Shown: positions 7,934 to 16,592 of the stretch, piece by piece
Position numbering within the stretch: position 1 is the first letter of the stretch
Layout: every line of letters starts with the position of its first letter
Origin: DASPFV01 sp035620975
GTDB lineage: Bacteria; Acidobacteriota; Vicinamibacteria; Vicinamibacterales; 2-12-FULL-66-21
NCBI GenBank assembly: GCA_035620975.1
Contig: DASPFV010000298.1
Span: 1-25,364 of the forward strand
DNA: 25,364 nt
Reading direction: 5' to 3'
Program-made: the position numbers and the translations under genes
Notes under the pieces: model-generated
What the model was told of the DNA's origin: nothing
The model's input: only the letters and a program-made list of their open reading frames with translations
Database searches by the model: none

Positions 7934-8111
7934 GTTTTTCCGTATCCTTCCGTTTTTTCCGTGGCATCCCTTTCAGTCCGTGTCCTTCCGTGTTTTTCCG
8001 TGACAGCCCTTCAGTACGTGTCCTTCCGTGTTTTTCCGTGGCAACCCTTTCAAGTCCGTGTCCCTCCGTGTTTTTCCGTGGCGGTCCTTTCAGTCCGTGT
8101 TTTTCGGTGGC
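7934..8111 (-). repeat. CACGGA iteron array B, inverted, in ~39-bp units
   Basis: Read on the plus strand, this is a run of TCCGTG-type sequences in units of 38-40 bp, about three full copies plus partial ones. Each unit ends in GTGTTTTTCC followed by GTGGC. It is the reverse complement of the iteron family at 7420-7905, so the ftsH-kinase intergenic region is bracketed by inverted CCACGG and CCGTGG ends. The array ends two bases before the -10 box of the kinase gene. No gene is seen in 7407-8124. Confidence 0.85.
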
Positions 8112-8112
8112 A

Positions 8113-8118
8113 TAGAAT
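8113..8118 (+). promoter_or_regulatory. -10 box for a putative leaderless kinase mRNA
   Basis: TAGAAT ends 6 nt before the GTG at 8125 and directly follows the last repeat end, GGTGGCA. An ATG at 8117 overlaps the box but is in another frame that closes at 8362. No -35 hexamer is evident, because that position lies inside the repeat array. Confidence 0.5.
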
Positions 8119-8124
8119 GGCCAC

Positions 8125-11073
8125 GTGGCACTGGTGGCCGGCCGTGAGCGTCTCGAGCGGCTTCCGCTCCACGCCTGGGCCGTCATCGCCATCGTCCTCC
8201 TCTCGCTCCTCTACACAGCGGTCCAGGTCGCGCTGGTCCGTCCCTACCTGTGGCCCGCGGGCGCGGGAATCCTCCTGGAGGGGGATCCGGCAGCGCGGCT
8301 GCCGCTGCTCGCCCGACCGCCGGAGATCGAGTCGGCTCTGGCCGGTCCGCCGCGCGTTGTGATGGTGTCGGAAGCGAGTCCGGCCTTCACGGCCGGGGTC
8401 CGTGACGGGGACGCTGTCACCGCCATCCGGAGACGTGACGGCACACGTCAGGTCACGTTCGCGGAAGCGGCCGGAGCGGGGGATCGCGTCGACGCCTGGC
8501 GGGAGCTGTACTGGGTTGGCGTCAGCGACACCGTCGCAGTCACGCTGGGGCGCGAAGGCGCTATGCGGACTCTGGAGCTGCCGAGGCCCACGGCTCGCGG
8601 GAGTGCGGCGACGGGGTGGGCGCGGCGGCATCTGGGCGTGCTCGTGCAGACGGCGGTGTTCACGGGCGCCGCGCTCGTCCTGCTGCTGCTCCGCAGCCAC
8701 GATTTGACCGCCGGGCTCTGTGTCCTCGCGCTCGCCCTGAGCGGGGTGGCCGCGGGCGGGCCGCTGCTCGGCGGCGAGGCCTCGATCCCGCTGGGGCGCG
8801 TGCTCACGGTCTTCGCCTGGATCGCGAGTCCCCTCGCGTTCCCCGTCATCGCGCTCGCCATTTTCTACTTCCCGGCCCGTTCGCCCCTGCTCGTACGGCA
8901 TCCCTGGATCCACGTGGTGCCGCCCCTCGCCGCCGCGGCCATGATCCTGCCCGCACTGTTCACCGGGCTGTATCTCTCAGGGGCGGACCGCTTCCGGTCG
9001 GCCGCGGTCTGGGATGCCTCTCACCCGGAGGTGTACTTCGCGTCGTTTGCCATCGCGCTGGGCATCAACGTGCTGGCCGTGCTCGAAGGGATCTACCGCT
9101 ACCGGTTCAATCACGACGCCAACGAGCGGCGGCGGATTCGGATGGCCGTCTACACCACGGTCCCCGGCGTGTTCGCGTATGCGGTCCGCGATGGCACGCC
9201 GGTCGTGGCGGGGCTGTTCGGCGCCCCCGCACCGGTGTTTCCCGCTCCCGTAGCGCTCGTGCTCGGCGCGCTCGTGCTGATGCCGGCGTTCGGGCTCGTT
9301 TACGCGGTGGGCGTCGCGCGCGTGCTGGGGCCACGGGTCGTGCTGCGCCGCAGCCTTCAGTATGCGCTGGCCAGCCGCACGCTGAGCGTCGTGGCGATGC
9401 TGCCAGCTGCCGCCCTGGCGGTCGCACTCGTACAGGATCGGCACCGGACCATCGGCGAGATCGCCTCGGGCCGCGCGGTTGTCTACGGCGCGCTGCTGCT
9501 GGCGATGGCGGGAGCCTGGCGCTACCGTGAGCGCGCGCGCCAGTGGCTGGACCAGCGCTTCTTCCGCGCGGAGTACGACGCGCGCAAAATCCTGCTGTCG
9601 CTGGTGAGCCGTGTCCGGTTCGAGACCGATCCCGCGGACCTGGCGTCGATGGTCCTCAACCAGCTGGACGAGGCGCTCCACCCGCAGATGCTGGCGATTC
9701 TGGTAAGCGGGGTGGACGAGGGGCGCCTGACGCCCGTCGCCGTCCTGCACGGCAGCGCCGAATCCCTGCCGCTCGAGGGAGGGATCGTGTCGATGCTCCG
9801 CTGGTCCGACGAGCCGCTCGAGATCTTCCTGCACGACCCGCGGTCGGCGGCGGTGCGGCTGCCGGTCGACGAGCGGGAGTGGCTCGAGTGCACGGGCGCC
9901 TCACTGCTGGTTCCGGTGGCCGGCGACGATCGCACGCTGATTGCGGTCATCGTGCTGGGCGAACGCCGATCGGAAGACGCCTACACCGCCGAGGATCGGC
10001 AGCTGCTCGCGAGCATCGCGGCCCAGATGGCCCTGGGATTCGACGTCGCCCGATTACGACGACGGCTTGGGAGCCGCGCAGAGAGAGATCCCGACGCAAC
10101 GCACCTCTCGACAGGCGTCGTCCGCCCGATGGCCGAGTGCCCCCGCTGCGGCCGATGCGAGGAGCCGGGCGTGTCCGTCTGTCCCTCGGACGGCTCGGCG
10201 ATGCGCCCGGTGCCGGGCGTGCCCCGGACCGTCGACAACAAATACCGGCTCGAGCAGCTGCTCGGACGAGGCGGGATGGGCGCGGTCTACCGCGCGCGGG
10301 ACATGCGGCTGGACCGGCTCGTCGCGGTCAAGGTCGTCCGCGCGGAGCTCCTGGGCGATCACGAGGCCCGCCGGCGGTTCCGGCGCGAGGCCCAGATCGT
10401 CGCCCGGCTCCAGCACCCGTCGATCGTGTCGGTGTACGACTACGGCACTTTCCCGGATGGCGGCGCATACCTCGTGATGGAGCTCGTGCGGGGCGAGGAT
10501 CTGCGCTGCGTCCTGCAGCGCGAGGGGCGGATCGAGCCGGCGCGCGCGCTGCGCATCCTCGTGGCGGTCTGCGATGCCATCGAGGCCGCGCACCGGGAGG
10601 GCGTGCTGCACCGCGATTTGAAGCCCGAGAACATCCTGCTCCCCGGCGGGTCCGTGGACGTGAAGGTGCTCGACTTCGGGGTGGCGAAGGTGATTGCCGA
10701 CGACCGGCGCGACGCGCAGATCCCCCATCCCGATGGGCCGACGGTGCTGACGGCGGCCGGCGTGATCATCGGCACGCCCGCCTACATGGCGCCGGAGCAG
10801 TTCCGCGGGGCGGAGCCCGGCGCGCGGACGGACGTCTTCAGCCTCGGCGTGATTGCCTACGAGATGCTGTCGGGGAATCTGCCCTTCGGCCGCGGGTCCC
10901 TGGCCGACGTCGTGCTCGCGCAGACGCGCGGCGTGCCGCCCATGGCTGGCGCGGGGATCAGTCCTGCGGCCGAGCGCGCGATCCGCACCGCGCTCGATCC
11001 CGATCCCGATCGCCGTCCCGCCTCGGCGGAGGCCTTCGCCCACCTGCTGTCGGCGACGATGGGCCTGGACTGA
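8125..11073 (+). CDS. Membrane Ser/Thr protein kinase with PDZ-like, multi-TM, GAF-like and zinc-ribbon regions
   Basis: This 982-aa protein probably phosphorylates Ser/Thr residues of unknown partners. A first membrane helix (about 18-36) precedes an extracytoplasmic PDZ-like segment (about 45-150) with ASPAFTAGVRDGDAVTAIRR. Eight or nine membrane helices follow at about 168-465. A GAF-like sensor region spans roughly 489-645. A short zinc ribbon, CPRCGRC with VCPSDG, lies at 672-690. The C-terminal kinase (about 708-975) is complete: glycine loop GRGGMG (714-719), Lys736, HRDLKPEN (829-836), DFG (850-852) and GTPAYMAPEQ (883-892), so it should be active. The kinase is at the C-terminus with all membrane helices before it, the reverse of PknB-type receptors. 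The start is GTG 8125, with no Shine-Dalgarno sequence and a -10 box 6 nt upstream. It converges on the small coiled-coil gene. Confidence 0.9.
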   Translation: MALVAGRERLERLPLHAWAVIAIVLLSLLYTAVQVALVRPYLWPAGAGILLEGDPAARLPLLARPPEIESALAGPPRVVMVSEASPAFTAGVRDGDAVTAIRRRDGTRQVTFAEAAGAGDRVDAWRELYWVGVSDTVAVTLGREGAMRTLELPRPTARGSAATGWARRHLGVLVQTAVFTGAALVLLLLRSHDLTAGLCVLALALSGVAAGGPLLGGEASIPLGRVLTVFAWIASPLAFPVIALAIFYFPARSPLLVRHPWIHVVPPLAAAAMILPALFTGLYLSGADRFRSAAVWDASHPEVYFASFAIALGINVLAVLEGIYRYRFNHDANERRRIRMAVYTTVPGVFAYAVRDGTPVVAGLFGAPAPVFPAPVALVLGALVLMPAFGLVYAVGVARVLGPRVVLRRSLQYALASRTLSVVAMLPAAALAVALVQDRHRTIGEIASGRAVVYGALLLAMAGAWRYRERARQWLDQRFFRAEYDARKILLSLVSRVRFETDPADLASMVLNQLDEALHPQMLAILVSGVDEGRLTPVAVLHGSAESLPLEGGIVSMLRWSDEPLEIFLHDPRSAAVRLPVDEREWLECTGASLLVPVAGDDRTLIAVIVLGERRSEDAYTAEDRQLLASIAAQMALGFDVARLRRRLGSRAERDPDATHLSTGVVRPMAECPRCGRCEEPGVSVCPSDGSAMRPVPGVPRTVDNKYRLEQLLGRGGMGAVYRARDMRLDRLVAVKVVRAELLGDHEARRRFRREAQIVARLQHPSIVSVYDYGTFPDGGAYLVMELVRGEDLRCVLQREGRIEPARALRILVAVCDAIEAAHREGVLHRDLKPENILLPGGSVDVKVLDFGVAKVIADDRRDAQIPHPDGPTVLTAAGVIIGTPAYMAPEQFRGAEPGARTDVFSLGVIAYEMLSGNLPFGRGSLADVVLAQTRGVPPMAGAGISPAAERAIRTALDPDPDRRPASAEAFAHLLSATMGLD

Positions 11074-11082
11074 GCGAGCGGA

Positions 11083-11337
11083 TCAGGAAGCGGTCAGCCG
11101 CTTGTCGATCTCGGCGATCGCCGCCGTGATCTGCTGCTTGCGCACCGGGTGGCTCGTGGCCCCGGCCTGGCGCTCGAGCTCGGCCCGCGCCAGGCGCAGG
11201 GACTCGAGCTGCCTCACACGTTCGGGGTCGATGGCCGGCTGCCCCGCGGTTCGGCGGCGCCGATCGGCTTCGCGTTCCTCGATCTGCTCCTGGATGCGCG
11301 CATCCGCGTCAACCAGTCCTTCTCCGGAATCACCCAT
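11083..11337 (-). CDS. Small charged coiled-coil protein, hypothetical
   Basis: This encodes 84 residues, rich in Arg, Glu, Ala and Gln, with no membrane helix or signal peptide. Residues 14-32 and 40-80 look helical with coiled-coil character (for example QEQIEEREADRRRR and RVRQLESLRLARAELERQ). I recognise no family. It is taken as real because it fills the space between the convergent kinase stop (9 bp away) and the divergent lhr promoter. A minus-strand TAGAAT (11390-11395) could drive it with a leader of about 45 nt. The start ATG at 11337 has no clear Shine-Dalgarno sequence. A role with lhr or the kinase would be guesswork. Confidence 0.55.
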   Translation of the reverse strand: MGDSGEGLVDADARIQEQIEEREADRRRRTAGQPAIDPERVRQLESLRLARAELERQAGATSHPVRKQQITAAIAEIDKRLTAS

Positions 11338-11437
11338 AATCGATGTCGGCTGCTGCGGTTACCTGGCTGAGCTCCTGGACGAAGTTCCCATTCTACAGAG
11401 ATCCGCGTCGCGGCCACAAGCAGCGGCAGCCGCATCC

Positions 11438-11443
11438 TACAAT
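11438..11443 (+). promoter_or_regulatory. -10 box for a putative leaderless lhr mRNA
   Basis: TACAAT ends 6 nt before the ATG at 11450, and no Shine-Dalgarno sequence lies between. The spacing matches that at 1152 and 8113 and places the transcription start at or next to the start codon. A divergent minus-strand TAGAAT lies at 11390-11395. Confidence 0.55.
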
Positions 11444-11449
11444 GATCGG

Positions 11450-14400
11450 ATGCGCGGCGGCGACGTCCTCGGGCTGTTCCATCCAGCGGTGGCGGAGTGG
11501 TTCCACGCCTCCTTCGACGCGCCGACACCGCCGCAGATCCAGGGCTGGCCGCCCATCGCGCGAGGTGAATCCACGCTCATCCTCGCGCCAACCGGGAGCG
11601 GCAAGACGCTCACGGCGTTTCTCTGGTGCGTCAACCGGCTCATGTTCGCGCCGCCGCCCGACCGCGCCCGGCGCTGCCGGGTCCTGTACGTCTCGCCCCT
11701 GAAGGCTCTCGCTGTCGACATCGAGCGCAACCTGCGCGCGCCGCTGGCGGGCATTGCCCGTCGCGCGGCCGCGCGGCAGGACGACCACGTCGAGCCGCAG
11801 GTTGCCATCCGCACCGGCGACACCCCGCCGGCCGACCGGGCGCGGTTCCAGCGGGAGCCGTCGGATATCCTGATCACGACCCCCGAGTCGCTGTATCTGC
11901 TGCTCACGTCCAACGCGCGGACGGCGCTCGCGTCCATCGACACGGTCATCCTCGACGAGATCCACGCGCTCGTACCGACCAAGCGTGGCGCGCACCTCGC
12001 CCTCTCGCTCGAGCGCCTCGAGGCGCTGCGCCACGACCCTGCAGTGGCACTCCAGCGCATCGGGCTCTCGGCCACGCAGCGGCCGCTCGACGAGGTCGCC
12101 AGGTACCTGGGCGGACTGACGGCCGGCCCGCGATCCGCACGGCCCTCCCGGCCCGCACCGAAGGGCGCCCGGCGTGCGACGACGTTTCCCGCGCCCGATG
12201 CGGCAATCCACGACGAGTTCGCAGCGTCCGCCACGGCGGATCCGCGCGCCCGCCCCGTCACCATCGTCGACACGTCGAAGAAGAAGGCGCTCGAGCTGAG
12301 GATCGAAGTGCCCGTCGAGGACATGGCACGGCTCGGCCAGGCCGCGCAGAGTCCGGGCGGCCCCGCGCGGCAGGGATCTGCTCGCGCCTCCATCTGGAGC
12401 GCCATCCACCCCCGCCTGGTCGAGCTGATCCGGGCCCACCGCTCGACGCTGATCTTCGTGAACAGCCGTCGGATAGCCGAGCGGCTGGCGTCTGCGCTGA
12501 ACGATCTCGCCGGCGACACGCTGGTGCGATCGCACCACGGCTCCCTCGCCCGCCCGCAGCGGATGGAGGTGGAGGACCGGCTCAAGGCCGGGCTCATTCG
12601 CGGGCTCGTGGCCACCTCGTCGCTGGAGCTGGGTATCGACATGGGCGCCATCGAGCTGGTCGTGCAGATCGAAGCGCCCCCTTCGGTGGCGAGCGGCCTG
12701 CAGCGCATCGGGCGGGCGGGACACACGATCGATCAGGCGAGCCGGGGCGTCATCGTCCCGAAGTTCCGGGGCGATCTGGTGGCGTGCGCGGCCGTCACCC
12801 GGTCGATGCACGACGGCCGGGTGGAATCGATTCGTTACCCGAGGAATCCACTCGACGTGCTCGCGCAGCAGATCGTCGCGATGGTGGCGATGGACGCGTG
12901 GGACGTGGACGCGCTGTTCGAGGCCGTCCGCCGGGCCGCGCCGTTCGCCGGCTTGAGCCGCGCCGTGTTCGAGGGCGTGCTCGACATGCTCTCCGGCCGC
13001 TACCCGTCCGACGACTTCGCCGAGCTGCGTCCCCGCCTGACCTGGGACCGGCTGAACGGGCGGCTGACCGACAGGGAAGGCGCGCGACGGGTTGCCGTCA
13101 TCAACGGTGGCACGATTCCGGACCGCGGCTTGTACGGCGTGTTCCTGATCGGCGAGCGTGGCCCGGGCGCACGTGTCGGCGAGCTGGACGAGGAGATGGT
13201 TTTCGAGAGCCGCGTGGGCGAGATCTTCCTGCTCGGGGCGTCGAGCTGGCGGATCGAGGAGATCACCCACGACCGTGTCCTGGTGTCGCCGGCGCCGGGC
13301 GAGCCGGGGAAGATGCCGTTCTGGAAGGCGGACGCGATCGGCCGCCCCTTCGAACTGGGCCGCCAGATCGGTGAGCTGGTGCGCACGCTCCGGCAGCTCA
13401 CCCCCGCCGCTGCCATCGACCGGCTGATTCGCCACCACGATCTCGATCATCAGGCCGCGGGAAACCTCGTGCGGTACCTCGCCGAGCAGGCGGCTGCTGC
13501 AGGCGCCGTTCCCGACGATCGCACCATTTTGATCGAGCGCTGCCGCGACGAGCTGGGCGACTGGCGCGTCTGCGTGCTCTCCCCGTTCGGCGGCCGCGTC
13601 CACGCGCCCTGGGCCATGGCCGTGGTCGAGCGCGCGCGCGCCGAAAAGGGGCTCGACGTCGAAACCATGTGGACGGACGACGGCTTCGTGGTGCGCTTTC
13701 CCGAAACCGACGAGCCGCCCGACGTCGGCGTGATGGTGCCATCGTCCGACGAGGTCGAAGCGCTGGTGCTGCGGCAGCTCGGGGGCACGGCGCTCTTCGC
13801 GGCGAAGTTCCGGGAGGCCGCCGCGCGCGCGCTCCTCCTGCCGAGGCGCCGGCCCGGCGGCCGGACCCCGCTCTGGCAGCAGCGGAAGCGGGCCGCCGAC
13901 CTGCTCGGGGTTGCCGCACGCTACGGCTCCTTCCCCATGGTGCTCGAGGCGTATCGCGAATGCCTGCGCGATGTGTTCGACATGCCGGCGCTCGTGGACA
14001 CCCTGCGACAGATCGAGCGTCGCGACCTCCGGACGACAGCGGTGGACTCGCCGAAGCCTTCGCCGTTTGCCGCCGCTCTCCTGTTCGGCTACGTGGCCAA
14101 CTACCTCTATGACGGAGATGCGCCGCTGGCCGAGCGCAAGGCGCAGGCCCTCTCGATCGATCACGCGCAGTTGCGGCAGCTGCTGGGCGAGGTCCGCCTT
14201 CGCGAGCTGCTCGATCCGGATGCCATCGCCGAAGTCGAGCGCCAGCTGCAGCAGCCGGGCACTTCGCTGGTTCGGAGCACTGACGGGCTGCACGATCTGC
14301 TCCTCCGCTTCGGCGACCTGACGCGCGGCGAGATCGAACCCTTCGTGGAAGGACCTGCGGAGGAGCTGCTCGCGGCGATCCTCCACTCGCGGCGAGCCAT

Positions 14401-16033
14401 ACAGATACAGGTCGGGGGCGAGGCCCGGATCGTCCCGGTCGAGTACGCTGCGCGTTATCGCGACGCGCTGGGAGTGTCTCTGCCGCAGGGGTTGCCCGAG
14501 TCTCTCCTGACGGCGGTTCCGGACTCCGAGCTGGATCTCGCCCGCCGGTTCGCGCGCACGCACGTGCCGTTCACGACCCAGGAGTTCGCGGGGCGGTATG
14601 CGCTGCAACCTGGCGTCGCGGCCAGCATCCTCCGCGAGCTGCTGCGCCGCGGCCGGCTCCTCGAAGGGGAGTTCGTGCCCGACGGCAGCGGCCTCGAATG
14701 GGCCGATCCCGACGTGCTCCAGTCCATCCGCCGCCGGTCGCTCGCAAAACTGCGGCGGGAGGTGGAACCCGTCGACCCGCCGGTCCTGGGCCGGCTCACG
14801 ACGACGTGGCAGGGAGTCGTCCGGCCACGTGCCGGCCTCGACGCGCTGCTCGATGCCATCGAGAACCTGCAGGGAGCGCCGCTGGCCGCGTCGATCTTCG
14901 AGTCCGCCGTGCTGTCGGCACGCGTGCTCGGCTACAACCCGGCCGATCTCGATGCGCTGACCGCGGCAGGCGAGGTGACCTGGTGCGGGCTCGAGCCGCT
15001 CGGAGAACGCGACGGCCGGGTCGCGCTGTATCTCACCGACCACGCTGCCCGGCTGCACCGGCCAGCATCGCTCGCGGGATTGAACGAGCGGGAGGCGGCC
15101 ATCGTCGCACACCTCGAGGCGCACGGAGCGTCGTTCTTCGCGGCCATTCACCAGGCCCTCGGGGGCGGCTATCCCGGTGAAACGGTCGAGAGCCTCTGGG
15201 ACCTGGTCTGGAAAGGCGTGCTGACGAACGACACGTTTCACGCGCTGCGTGCGTTCACGCGGCCGCCCGAGCGGCTGCCCAGGAAGGCGGCGGCGAGAAG
15301 TGGGTTCAGGAGCCGACGCCTCGTGCCCCCGTCGGCGGAGGGGCGCTGGGCACTCGTCAGCCAGAGGACGGCCGCGCGGATCTCGGCCACGGAATGGTCG
15401 ACGGCCACGGCGCAGCAGTTGCTGACACGCCACGGCATCCTCACGCGCGAGGTCGCAGCCGCCGAGGGCCTCCCGGGCGGATTCAGCGCCGTGTACGACG
15501 TGCTGAAGGCGCTCGAGGATGCCGGTCGGATTCGGCGGGGCTACTTCGTCGCCGGTGTCGGCGCGAACCAGTTCGCGCTCCCGGCGGCGCTCGATCTGCT
15601 CCGCTCGCTGAGGGAGGCGCCGCCCCAACCGGAGGTGGTCGTGCTCGCGGCCACGGACCCGGCGAATCCATACGGCACGATCCTGCCCTGGCCATCAGCG
15701 GGCGCCCCGGCTGCGAAGGAGGCCGGACGTGCGCCGACCCGAACCGTCGGAGCGGTCGTGATCCTGGTCAACGGCGCGCTGTCCGCGTACTTGAGCCGGG
15801 GCGCGCGTCAGGTCACGGTGTTCCTGCCGGAGGACGAGCCCGCCCGTTCGGGCGTCGCCCGGGCACTGGCTGAGCGTCTGGCCGCGCTTGCGCGTGAGCC
15901 GGAGGCCGGTCTTCCGCTCCTGATTGGTGAGATCAATGGCCACGCGTCGGCCGATCACCCCCTGGCGCCATTCCTGATCCAGGCTGGCTTCACCCCGTCG
16001 GCCATGGGCTACCAGATGCGGCGGCGGGCCTGA
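11450..16033 (+). CDS. lhr: Lhr, large superfamily 2 DNA helicase
   Basis: This 1527-aa ATP-dependent DNA helicase is comparable in size to the known full-length bacterial Lhr proteins (about 1500-1540 aa), which have a helicase core plus a long C-terminal region linked to DNA repair. Core motifs in order are: I, APTGSGKT (46-53); Ia, VSPLKALAVD (81-90); ITTPES (142-147); II, DEIH (169-172); III, GLSATQ (205-210); IV, LIFVNSRR (334-341); and V-VI, from LELGIDMGAIELV to QRIGRAGH (418-425). The remaining ~1000 residues fit the Lhr winged-helix, beta-barrel and C-terminal regions. The frame is open upstream to 10853, but that part overlaps the kinase gene and is rejected. ATG 11450 gives the expected N-terminus and sits 6 nt after TACAAT. 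It is followed by a short repeat and a VKOR-family gene. Confidence 0.95.
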   Translation: MRGGDVLGLFHPAVAEWFHASFDAPTPPQIQGWPPIARGESTLILAPTGSGKTLTAFLWCVNRLMFAPPPDRARRCRVLYVSPLKALAVDIERNLRAPLAGIARRAAARQDDHVEPQVAIRTGDTPPADRARFQREPSDILITTPESLYLLLTSNARTALASIDTVILDEIHALVPTKRGAHLALSLERLEALRHDPAVALQRIGLSATQRPLDEVARYLGGLTAGPRSARPSRPAPKGARRATTFPAPDAAIHDEFAASATADPRARPVTIVDTSKKKALELRIEVPVEDMARLGQAAQSPGGPARQGSARASIWSAIHPRLVELIRAHRSTLIFVNSRRIAERLASALNDLAGDTLVRSHHGSLARPQRMEVEDRLKAGLIRGLVATSSLELGIDMGAIELVVQIEAPPSVASGLQRIGRAGHTIDQASRGVIVPKFRGDLVACAAVTRSMHDGRVESIRYPRNPLDVLAQQIVAMVAMDAWDVDALFEAVRRAAPFAGLSRAVFEGVLDMLSGRYPSDDFAELRPRLTWDRLNGRLTDREGARRVAVINGGTIPDRGLYGVFLIGERGPGARVGELDEEMVFESRVGEIFLLGASSWRIEEITHDRVLVSPAPGEPGKMPFWKADAIGRPFELGRQIGELVRTLRQLTPAAAIDRLIRHHDLDHQAAGNLVRYLAEQAAAAGAVPDDRTILIERCRDELGDWRVCVLSPFGGRVHAPWAMAVVERARAEKGLDVETMWTDDGFVVRFPETDEPPDVGVMVPSSDEVEALVLRQLGGTALFAAKFREAAARALLLPRRRPGGRTPLWQQRKRAADLLGVAARYGSFPMVLEAYRECLRDVFDMPALVDTLRQIERRDLRTTAVDSPKPSPFAAALLFGYVANYLYDGDAPLAERKAQALSIDHAQLRQLLGEVRLRELLDPDAIAEVERQLQQPGTSLVRSTDGLHDLLLRFGDLTRGEIEPFVEGPAEELLAAILHSRRAIQIQVGGEARIVPVEYAARYRDALGVSLPQGLPESLLTAVPDSELDLARRFARTHVPFTTQEFAGRYALQPGVAASILRELLRRGRLLEGEFVPDGSGLEWADPDVLQSIRRRSLAKLRREVEPVDPPVLGRLTTTWQGVVRPRAGLDALLDAIENLQGAPLAASIFESAVLSARVLGYNPADLDALTAAGEVTWCGLEPLGERDGRVALYLTDHAARLHRPASLAGLNEREAAIVAHLEAHGASFFAAIHQALGGGYPGETVESLWDLVWKGVLTNDTFHALRAFTRPPERLPRKAAARSGFRSRRLVPPSAEGRWALVSQRTAARISATEWSTATAQQLLTRHGILTREVAAAEGLPGGFSAVYDVLKALEDAGRIRRGYFVAGVGANQFALPAALDLLRSLREAPPQPEVVVLAATDPANPYGTILPWPSAGAPAAKEAGRAPTRTVGAVVILVNGALSAYLSRGARQVTVFLPEDEPARSGVARALAERLAALAREPEAGLPLLIGEINGHASADHPLAPFLIQAGFTPSAMGYQMRRRA

Positions 16034-16039
16034 CGGCGT

Positions 16040-16099
16040 CTGGAACCAAGAACCATGACCTGGAACCAACCTGGAACCATGAACCTGGAACCTGGAAAC
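16040..16099. repeat. CCTGGAACC short tandem repeat
   Basis: At least six near-copies of CTGGAAC or CCTGGAACC, with AAGAACCATGA-type variants, fill the space between the lhr stop and the VKOR-family start. The repeat differs in sequence from the CACGGA family. It supplies no Shine-Dalgarno sequence for the next gene and no obvious terminator for lhr. Confidence 0.75.
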
Positions 16100-16106
16100 A
16101 AAGCCC

Positions 16107-16508
16107 ATGCTCCTGATCGTCTGGCTTTCGCTCTTCGGCGGGCTCGCCGCCTCGATTGCGGCGCTCTACGGCTACTACCGCGTGCTGCCGGGGTGGCTGA
16201 CCGGACCGGAGATCTGCCGGCTCGAAGCGGGCGGCTGCGCCGTTCTCTTCCGGAGCCCGCGGGCAGCGCTGCTCGGGGTGCCGAACGCGTCGCTGGGCAT
16301 CGTCCTGTACGGGTTGCTGGCCGCAGGGCTGCTGCTCGGATGGCCGACCCGGCTCCTGTTCCTGATGACGGTGCCGGCCGTGGCCATGAGCGCCTTTCTC
16401 GGCTGGAGCCTGATCGTCAATCGCCGCCAGTGCCGCATCTGCTGGGCGGGGCACGTCTCGAATGCCATGCTGTGTGCGGCGCTGGGGACGAGGGCGGTTG
16501 GCCTGTGA
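16107..16508 (+). CDS. Vitamin K epoxide reductase (VKOR) family membrane protein
   Basis: This is a 133-aa protein with four predicted membrane helices (about 2-22, 53-75, 80-102 and 113-131). Bacterial VKOR homologues reoxidise DsbA-like periplasmic oxidoreductases and pass the electrons to quinone. All expected catalytic elements are visible: the loop pair Cys37 and Cys44, the conserved Ser62 in PNASLG, and the active-site CxxC of Cys109 and Cys112 (QCRICW). No fused thioredoxin domain is present and no DsbA partner lies next to it. The ATG at 16107 lacks a Shine-Dalgarno sequence and follows the CCTGGAACC repeat, so expression could depend on readthrough from lhr. Confidence 0.85.
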   Translation: MLLIVWLSLFGGLAASIAALYGYYRVLPGWLTGPEICRLEAGGCAVLFRSPRAALLGVPNASLGIVLYGLLAAGLLLGWPTRLLFLMTVPAVAMSAFLGWSLIVNRRQCRICWAGHVSNAMLCAALGTRAVGL

Positions 16509-16592
16509 GGGCGGACGGCAGTTCGCCGTACTTGCGGTGTGACCGCTTCGCACGCATTCCGATCGCGCGAGCACCGTTAGTGGCCTCTCTCC

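Noticed and set aside
7483..8003. Plus-strand frames through the 140-bp repeats
   Set aside because: The same sequence is read in different frames because 140 is not a multiple of three. They have no ribosome-binding site and look non-coding.
7420..8111. CRISPR array
   Set aside because: There are no unique spacers of constant length between identical repeats; the whole 140-bp unit is repeated. No cas genes are in the window.
5595..8192. 865-codon minus-strand frame across ftsH and the repeat island
   Set aside because: It is antisense to an intact ftsH and its N-terminal part only translates the tandem repeats.
10853..11449. N-terminal extension of lhr in the same frame
   Set aside because: It overlaps the kinase gene, has no domain, and the TACAAT/ATG pair at 11438-11452 gives the expected Lhr N-terminus.
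11393..15628. 1411-codon open frame antisense to lhr
   Set aside because: It mirrors lhr on the opposite strand. High GC removes stop codons, and its residue composition is Arg/His/Pro-rich with no domain. Lhr carries complete helicase motifs.
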